From Eremothecium cymbalariae DBVPG#7215 (lineage: Eukaryota > Ascomycota > Saccharomycetes > Saccharomycetales > Saccharomycetaceae), in NCBI RefSeq assembly GCF_000235365.1, contig NC_016456.1:806001-870000 (forward strand): a DNA stretch of 64,000 nt, read 5' to 3'. How positions within the stretch are numbered: position 1 is the first letter of the stretch; each line of letters starts with the position of its first letter. This document shows positions 58,392-64,000 of this stretch, piece after piece. The notes below the pieces were generated by a model, which worked only from the letters and a program-made list of their open reading frames with translations, was not told where the DNA came from and searched no databases. The position numbers and the translations under genes are program-made.

Positions 58392-59942
58392 TCACTGCTT
58401 TTGCGATCCCACCGTCATCGCGTTATTGGAAGCAGACTTGAAGGCAACATCCCTGTGGGAGACTTTACGATTGCTTTGGATGTCGCTAATTTGGATCTCC
58501 TTTTCAGAAATCGACAGGTCAGCATTTGTACCGTAAGATCCGTCATTACTCATCTTGCTTCCTCTAGGGCTTATCTTCCTTCTCAACTTAGCCATCCAAA
58601 CGGCGACCGGTTGGTTGACGGGCGACTCGTGGCCTTGGAAAATCAAGACGTCGTATATCAAAGCCCCCAAACACCCACCAATAAATGGTGCTGTCAATAT
58701 AACCCAGAAGAAGTGCTGATGTTTACTCCAGAGCAGCGATCTATCAAAACCGACAGTCCACATAGCGAGTCGCGGACCTATATCACGCGCTGGATTTAAA
58801 GCTGCTCCTGTCTGGTATGAACCAGCAGCCAATAGAGCAAAAATCAACAAGAATAACATCACAGGGAACAAATCCGGAGACAGACAGGTATAGGGATCAG
58901 TAAGTGAAAAAATTCCCAAGATCAACAAGGCACCAATGACCAATTCGCTAATAAACTGTCTGCTTGGAGTCAAGTACGGCAAAGGAACCACGGAGAAACA
59001 GCCAATGACAGCCTCATTGGTTCTCCAATCAGGAAAGTTTTCCAATATAACAGAATGATAATACCAAAACGTCAACAAACCACCAAAGTAACCACCCAGC
59101 ATCTGCCCGGCCCAGTAAATAGGAACTTTTCTAGCGGGCAACCCTCTAAAAAAATAGTTGGCCAACGTCACCACAGGGTTCAAATGCCCACCGGAAATCG
59201 CCGATCCCCCAGATGCATAGAAACCCAAAACAACTCCAGCGGCCCAGCATAGCGACACAGAAACACCTGATCCAGCAACATCCGGCGTGACCAAGTACTG
59301 CAGGTATGAGATTGTATCTGCAGAAAGCGACCCCTCGTCCAATTTGGAAAGAAACAAACGAGTACGCGATTGTGACGACGTCCTCACCTGCGCAACCACC
59401 GCATCTCCAAAAAATACCAAAACGAGCGTCCCCAAAAACTCGGCGAAAAACTCCTTGAGATACCGGTCCTTGAACTGCGACCACTGGTTGATGGGCTGAT
59501 AATTAGAGGGCAAAACAGTCGGAGTCTGCGGATTCTGGTAAAGAGCCTTGGACTTGACCATCATCGGAATCGACGTTTGATCCTCTTCCTCTTCATCGTG
59601 CCTCATCCCATCCCCGATATACTCCGAAAACGTCGAACCAGACCTCCTGGCACCGTCCATCTTCTGGCCCTTGGACGCCTTCAAACTGCGGTTTCTAATA
59701 TTAGCTGCAATCGCACTGGTGCTTGGAACAACCTCCTGCATGGGGAATGGCACTCCGCCAGATTCCGACGCCACATATCCAGCCACCCCCGCGCTTTCCC
59801 TTCCACCACCAGACCCCTGCCTCTCCATATCAGGATGCAAGCTCAAATCCCGCCCAAACGCAACCTCACCAGACTCACCATGATTACCCAAATCTCTCCC
59901 CTTCCCCGTTTCTTGATACGAAATTCCAATATTCTCACCCAT
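58392..59942 (-). CDS. FPS1: Aquaglyceroporin Fps1
   Basis: Plasma-membrane glycerol channel that opens or closes with osmolarity under Hog1 and Rgc control. It is 516 aa (669 in S. cerevisiae), shorter at both ends. The N-terminal gating motif LYQNPQTPTVLPSNYQPINQ is at about 134-153, and VPFPMQEVVPS near 64-74 is a further Fps1-specific motif. Six MIP membrane spans follow with pore motifs NPV (255-257, in GGHLNPVVTLAN) and NPA (383-385, ALNPARDIGPR). The Asp after NPAR marks a glycerol-conducting type. S. cerevisiae Fps1 has NPS and NLA, so the second motif here is the standard form. The C-terminal regulatory HESPVNQP is kept. It is divergent from GUT1. Confidence 0.95.
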   Translation of the reverse strand: MGENIGISYQETGKGRDLGNHGESGEVAFGRDLSLHPDMERQGSGGGRESAGVAGYVASESGGVPFPMQEVVPSTSAIAANIRNRSLKASKGQKMDGARRSGSTFSEYIGDGMRHDEEEEDQTSIPMMVKSKALYQNPQTPTVLPSNYQPINQWSQFKDRYLKEFFAEFLGTLVLVFFGDAVVAQVRTSSQSRTRLFLSKLDEGSLSADTISYLQYLVTPDVAGSGVSVSLCWAAGVVLGFYASGGSAISGGHLNPVVTLANYFFRGLPARKVPIYWAGQMLGGYFGGLLTFWYYHSVILENFPDWRTNEAVIGCFSVVPLPYLTPSRQFISELVIGALLILGIFSLTDPYTCLSPDLFPVMLFLLIFALLAAGSYQTGAALNPARDIGPRLAMWTVGFDRSLLWSKHQHFFWVILTAPFIGGCLGALIYDVLIFQGHESPVNQPVAVWMAKLRRKISPRGSKMSNDGSYGTNADLSISEKEIQISDIQSNRKVSHRDVAFKSASNNAMTVGSQKQ

Positions 59943-60445
59943 CGCTGCTTATACGGCAACTGACTCCAAAGCTAAAAAGTAAAACAATAATATTGGGGGA
60001 ACCGCTTTTTTTTTAATAACTATAAAAAAAAACCGCTCCTGTCTCTCCTTCTCTATATCACAGTACCGCAAATCTCCAGAAACCTATCCAGCCTTGCAGT
60101 TTGCTTAAAACTCTCTATTACTTCTGCGATGATGAAATCCTAGTAATAATAATGGTGGCAGTTCTCGAACTTTTTTCTTTATTTACACTTCCGCAATTGT
60201 TGCATACAGATGGCCCACCCCTTCTAGGTTTTAGAACTAATGCCTTGAACCTCCACTATCCCACAAACTCCTTTATTACGCCCGCTGTCATCAACTGCCC
60301 TTATATATATATATACACATCTGACATACATAACAATTCCAATTTAAATTGACATTTTCTTCCCTAACGAAGAAAAAAACTTAATTTAAGAAATCCCAAG
60401 ACAAGAAGACATCCCCCAGAGAGCCACTGCTCTCTTTCTTTTTCC

Positions 60446-60462
60446 CACCGTCACCGACGGTG
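60446..60462. repeat. Short GC hairpin, 7-bp arms
   Basis: CACCGTC-ACC-GACGGTG, the smallest of the hairpins on the FPS1 side. Confidence 0.6.
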
Positions 60463-60514
60463 TCTGCTATCTTTCCTGCTACCTTTCCTCATCATCTAAC
60501 CCACCGTGGACCCG

Positions 60515-60542
60515 CTTTCCACTTTCCACTTTCCACTTTCCA
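60515..60542. repeat. (CTTTCCA)4 tandem repeat
   Basis: Four exact 7-nt copies in the pyrimidine-rich tract upstream of FPS1. Confidence 0.9.
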
Positions 60543-60750
60543 CTTCCCCTCACTGTTTCTCTTCAGCCCCAAACAAAATTACAAACTTACAAAATCCAAC
60601 GTACGTCTCATAATAGGTCCGTACGATCCATGCGTCCACGCACATGAACAAACTTTCCAAAAAAGAACGACAAAAACAATAAAGTGGAGCTTCCCCCGTA
60701 GCCAGCCCAGCGCTCCCAGTGTCTTCCTTTCTCTCCGTTCTTCGGTCCTC

Positions 60751-60781
60751 GGTCCTATGCCTGCAACGCAGGCATAGGACC
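60751..60781. repeat. GC hairpin, 14-bp arms, 3-nt loop
   Basis: GGTCCTATGCCTGC, loop AAC, GCAGGCATAGGACC. It is immediately preceded by CGGTCCTC, a partial direct copy of the arm end. No flanking target-site duplication. Confidence 0.96.
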
Positions 60782-60884
60782 ACAGCACACTCCGCTATTC
60801 CGTAAACCGAATAAGCTCGCATTCCGCTTCTCCTGCTGTCGTCTGTACCTTCGAGAACCAGAAACCCGTTTTGCATGTTGTGGG

Positions 60885-60914
60885 CCCATTTCCCGGCGGG
60901 CGCCGGGAAATGGG
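60885..60914. repeat. GC inverted repeat, 14-bp arms, 2-nt spacer
   Basis: CCCATTTCCCGGCG, GG, CGCCGGGAAATGGG (or 13-bp arms with a 4-nt loop). A smaller relative, TTCCCGCCGGGAA, lies about 75 bp to the right (near 60992). Confidence 0.95.
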
Positions 60915-61081
60915 TCTGCGGGACGCAGAACTCTCCTTCTGTGTGTCGGCGGTAGACAGTGCAACTCCCCCTCCCCCGCGCCCGTCCCGCGTTCCCGCCG
61001 GGAATGGCTCGTGTCTCTTGCGTGGGCACAAAGTCGCGGTTTCAAGTTTGTTTTTGTGCCCTTCTTGCAGCGCGGCTGGAG

Positions 61082-61108
61082 GTCGCTGGCCGCTACGCGG
61101 CCAGCGAC
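61082..61108. repeat. GC hairpin, 12-bp arms, 3-nt loop
   Basis: GTCGCTGGCCGC, loop TAC, GCGGCCAGCGAC, perfect throughout. Confidence 0.96.
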
Positions 61109-61286
61109 AACAATCAGCCCTGCAGCCGCCTTCTTTGCCCCGCTTCTCCGGGGATATGCATTTTTCTTTTCCGGCAGTCATGGGTGACACTTCCCACGAA
61201 TGTGTGGGGTTGGGTTCTGCGCGGATCTCTCGCGCGTCCTCTTATCAATGGTTATGAAAGGTCCATGTCCCAGAGACGTGCGTGAT

Positions 61287-61300
61287 GCCCTTGCAAGGGC
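61287..61300. repeat. Perfect 14-bp palindrome
   Basis: GCCCTTGCAAGGGC, directly left of the alternating purine-pyrimidine tract. Confidence 0.85.
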
Positions 61301-61334
61301 TGTGCGCACACACGCGCGCGCGCGCGTGTGTGTG
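61301..61334. repeat. 34-bp alternating purine-pyrimidine tract with 26-bp palindrome
   Basis: From 61301 to 61334 every step alternates pyrimidine and purine: a CA block, a 14-nt CG block and a TG block. Within it 61307-61332 is an exact palindrome (13-bp arms). Such DNA readily adopts Z form. Confidence 0.93.
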
Positions 61335-62288
61335 ATCGGCCTGGGGGAATGTCGTGTACACCACGTCCAGCCAGGTGTGGCAGCTGCGCACGCCCCACAC
61401 GCGCATTGTGCACCAAGTTCCGGAACCATGTCCGGCGGCCTTTCGTGGTTCCTCGTCTCCGGTGGTAGTTTGCACATCCGACGTCGTAGAAGGTAGCAAA
61501 GCGCAGTATACGGCTACTGCAGGACGGACGTGGATTACTAAGGCATCTATCTGCGAAGAGTTTGGTGTGGGCTTGTGCATGGCGGGCATACGCGGTGCAG
61601 GACAGGTGCAGCAGGGTGCAGAAACACGTTTTAAAAAAAAGATGGCCGAGCCAGACGTGAGCTAAATTTGAACCCGGTTTATTACGCTGGGCGGCCCAGG
61701 TCGCCAGCTGCCAGGGGCGTTATTTTTTGCAGGAAAAAGGCTATATTTTTAAATTAGTGTTTTTTTATTTGTTTTTACCCCACAAGAATTTCGCAGATCA
61801 ATAGTATTTTTTATGCAGAATGTCAGCGAGAAATCCACAGAAAAAATTTAGTCAAATTCTTTTTTTTTCTTCTTTCTTTGAATAATACAAGGAATTATGA
61901 TTGAACATTATACAAAGCAAAATTAAAAAAATCGTATAAAGAAGAGAGGGTTTTTGACAAGAGTGGGAAGAACCATTATCTTCTGGAGAAGGGTCTGAAG
62001 TTGAAGACAGCAGCGAGACGTATCATATATATATAGATATACATATATATATTTGTCAGTGGAATTCTAAGAATCACCAGAAGAAAGGCCAGGTGCAGCA
62101 GAGTTTTTCGTTTGAGATTTTTCCTCTTTTCTTTATAGTTACAATCAGGAGAATCAGTGGTGGTTGTTCCGTTTCTGGTTCGGAGAGATAGTAATAAAAG
62201 TTCTGTTTGGGAGGACAAAAAATTAGTCATTTTTTTTGAATTTTCTGGATTGATTTTTCATCGGAAATAGGGCGTTATATTGGGAGAG

Positions 62289-64000
62289 ATGACTTTGAGT
62301 AAGGATCCCATGGCTGAGATTCCGCTTATTGCGTCGATAGATGTAGGCACGACGTCGACTCGTGCCATCTTGTTCAACAAGATGGGCCAGGAAGTGTCGA
62401 AGTACCAGATAGAATACTCGACGACGGCGACCAAGGACAAGGAGGCGGCCGCAGCAGCGGCTAACGGCGGGGACAAGAGTCCTCAGCAGAATGTTATATT
62501 TTCTGCGGAGGGGGTTGCTATCGAGGCCAACGAGTATGTGGAGATAGAGGTGAATGATCCCACTCTGCGGTTCCCCCATCCGGGGTGGGTTGAGTGCAAG
62601 CCGATGAACATCTTGGCTAATGTGGTGCAGTGTTTTGCTGCGACGTTGATTTCTATCAACAAGGTGAATGAGGACCGTGTTGCGAACAACTTCGCACCAT
62701 ATGTGATCACGTGCATTGGTGTGACCAACATGAGAGAGACGACGATTGTGTGGTCCAAGGAGACGGGGCTGCCCGTGGTGGACTATGGTATTGTGTGGAA
62801 TGACACGCGTACGATGGACATTGTGAATGCGAAGAAGAGCAGCACGACGCTGGAGGAGTCGGAGCGTTTGAGGGCCAAGACGGGGCTGCCGGTGTTTTCC
62901 ACGTACTTCTCATGCTCCAAGTTGCGCTGGTTTTTGGACAACGTGCCTGAAGTGCAGGAGGCGTACGAGAAGTCGGACTTGATGTTTGGCACCGTGGACA
63001 CATGGTTAATTTACCACTTGACCAAGAACCACAACTTTGTGTCGGACGTTACCAATGCGTCCAGAACGGGGTTCATGAACCTGGACACGTTGGACTACGA
63101 CCCTGAGTTGCTGGAGTATTGGGGAATCGACCAGACCAAGGTCAACATGCCCAAGATTTTGCCCTCCGCTTACCACTACGGCGACTTTTGCGCGCCGGAA
63201 ATCACCAAGAATAAGTTGACTGAGGCGGCCTGGAAGGTCTTGCAGGACTTTGCAGTCAAGTGTGTGCCAATCCAAGGTTGTTTGGGCGACCAGAGTTCTT
63301 CTTTGGTGGGCCAGATGGCTTTCAAGGCTGGTTCCGCCAAGTGTACGTACGGTACCGGATGCTTCTTGTTGTTCAACACGGGTATCAAGAAATTGATCTC
63401 ACAGCACGGTGCCTTGACCACCTTTGGCTACTGGTTCCCCAACTTAGAAGGCGAGGAAGAATGCAAGCCTCACTTTGTCCTGGAAGGTTCCGTCGCTGTC
63501 GCCGGTGCCGTCGTCCAGTGGCTAAGAGACAACTTGCGTCTGTTCCCTAGAGCGGAAGACGTGGGCCCCTTGGCATCCAGAGTTCCCGATTCTGGCGGTG
63601 TTGTGTTTGTCCCCGCCTTCAGTGGTCTGTTTGCTCCATACTGGGACTCCGAGGCGCGTGGTACCATCATGGGTATGTCGCAATTTACCACTGCATCTCA
63701 TATCGCCCGTGCAGCCATCGAGGGTGTCTGTTTCCAGGCAAGAGCCATCTTGAAGGCCATGAGCTCCGACGCGTTTGGCGAAGCGGCCAAGGACAGCGAT
63801 TTCTTGGAAGAACTCGTCGACGCAGGAACCTACGAACATTCTCCGTTGTCTATATTGGCCGTTGACGGAGGCATGTCCAAGTCCGATGAAGTCATGCAAA
63901 TACAGGCCGATATCTTGGGACCTTGCGTCAAGGTCAGAAGATCCCCCTCCGCGGAATGCACTGCCTTGGGTGCGGCCATTGCGGCTTCCATGGCATACGA
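62289..64000 (+). CDS. GUT1: Glycerol kinase Gut1, 3' end cut off by the window
   Basis: FGGY-family kinase that converts glycerol to glycerol-3-phosphate, the first step of glycerol use. The frame starts at the ATG at 62289 and is open to the window end, giving 570 codons. It starts MTLSKDPMAEIPLIASIDVG, and SIDVGTTSTRAILFN is the N-terminal phosphate-binding motif. HPGWVECKPMNIL, GVTNMRETTIVWSK, YGIVWNDTRT, KCTYGTGCFLLFNTG and APYWDSEARGTIMGM are FGGY/glycerol-kinase blocks; ILAVDGGMSKSDEVMQIQAD is near the visible end. An Ala-rich, Gly-Gly insert near residues 55-65 is lineage-specific. FPS1, the glycerol channel, is the divergent neighbour. Codons favour G-ending in the first kilobase and C-ending after about 63.4 kb. 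Confidence 0.97.
   Translation, partial: MTLSKDPMAEIPLIASIDVGTTSTRAILFNKMGQEVSKYQIEYSTTATKDKEAAAAAANGGDKSPQQNVIFSAEGVAIEANEYVEIEVNDPTLRFPHPGWVECKPMNILANVVQCFAATLISINKVNEDRVANNFAPYVITCIGVTNMRETTIVWSKETGLPVVDYGIVWNDTRTMDIVNAKKSSTTLEESERLRAKTGLPVFSTYFSCSKLRWFLDNVPEVQEAYEKSDLMFGTVDTWLIYHLTKNHNFVSDVTNASRTGFMNLDTLDYDPELLEYWGIDQTKVNMPKILPSAYHYGDFCAPEITKNKLTEAAWKVLQDFAVKCVPIQGCLGDQSSSLVGQMAFKAGSAKCTYGTGCFLLFNTGIKKLISQHGALTTFGYWFPNLEGEEECKPHFVLEGSVAVAGAVVQWLRDNLRLFPRAEDVGPLASRVPDSGGVVFVPAFSGLFAPYWDSEARGTIMGMSQFTTASHIARAAIEGVCFQARAILKAMSSDAFGEAAKDSDFLEELVDAGTYEHSPLSILAVDGGMSKSDEVMQIQADILGPCVKVRRSPSAECTALGAAIAASMAY

Larger units (their letters stand above)
59943..62288. promoter_or_regulatory. FPS1-GUT1 divergent region with a cluster of GC hairpins
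   Basis: 2.35 kb without a convincing gene. The left part (60.0-60.6 kb) is C/T-rich on the plus strand with (CTTTCCA)4. The centre (60.7-61.6 kb) is GC-rich and holds four perfect inverted repeats of 26-31 bp plus smaller ones (60446-60462, 61287-61300). The right part is AT-rich with TA repeats near 62023-62052. Several frames of 90-160 codons on both strands cross the hairpins and look random. Confidence 0.75.

Noticed and set aside
60120..60340. Second box-C-like word (GCGATGATGAAA)
   Set aside because: The nearest CTGA is about 200 nt away and no stem joins the ends.
60550..61665. Several 90-160 codon frames on both strands between FPS1 and GUT1
   Set aside because: They run across the palindromes, overlap in many frames and show no domain; GC-rich DNA has few stops by chance.

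Overview
The window is nuclear DNA of a budding yeast (Saccharomycetaceae). Genes are mostly uninterrupted. The three introns found lie at extreme 5' ends and carry GTATGT/GTAAGT donors with TACTAAC-type branch points. Twenty-three protein genes can be named or classed; both end genes (DSE1-like at the left, GUT1 at the right) run off the window. No tRNA, rRNA, snoRNA, transposon, LTR or CRISPR was found.

Gene order indicates a species that did not undergo the Saccharomyces whole-genome duplication. From memory of S. cerevisiae systematic names, the left half (1-35 kb) interleaves the YER124C-YER130C track (DSE1, RSP5, NSA2, LCP5, VFA1, SAK1, COM2) with the YGL178W-YGL184C track (MPT5, ATG1, GTS1, MND1, STR3). 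The right half (35-64 kb) interleaves YLL036C-YLL043W (PRP19, ENT4, UBI4, VPS13, SDH2, ATG10, FPS1) with YHL030W-YHL032C (ECM29, GOS1, GUT1). Gene orientations fit throughout. Long intergenic regions and AT-rich DNA would suit an Eremothecium- or Kluyveromyces-like lineage, but the genus is not established.

Layout: DSE1-like (-), RSP5 (+), MPT5 (-, probable long 5' intron), NSA2 (-)/LCP5 (+) sharing a ribosome-biogenesis promoter, VFA1 (+), SAK1 (+), ATG1 (-), GTS1 (-), MND1 (+, intron), COM2/MSN-like zinc-finger gene (-), an unassigned Zn2Cys6 regulator (-), STR3 (+), PRP19 (+, intron), ENT4 (+), UBI4 (+), ECM29 (-, reading frame broken at a slippery A7), VPS13 (+), SDH2 (+), ATG10 (+), GOS1 (+), FPS1 (-), GUT1 (+). 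Functional neighbourhoods include glycerol channel plus glycerol kinase (FPS1/GUT1), Snf1-activating kinase next to the autophagy kinase (SAK1/ATG1), and the NSA2/LCP5 pair.

The most unusual signal is a set of short perfect inverted repeats, mostly GC-rich and about 24-33 bp long. They share an architecture (arms 10-14 bp, spacer 0-5 nt) but no sequence. They lie mainly in promoter regions, five of them between FPS1 and GUT1, and one lies inside the ATG10 coding region. Other notable points are the ECM29 frame break at a canonical -1 slippery heptamer, a 45-unit pure CAA tract in ATG1, a two-unit UBI4 array that is mostly homogenised, and a third-base polarity in which gene starts favour G and the ends of VPS13 and GUT1 favour C.
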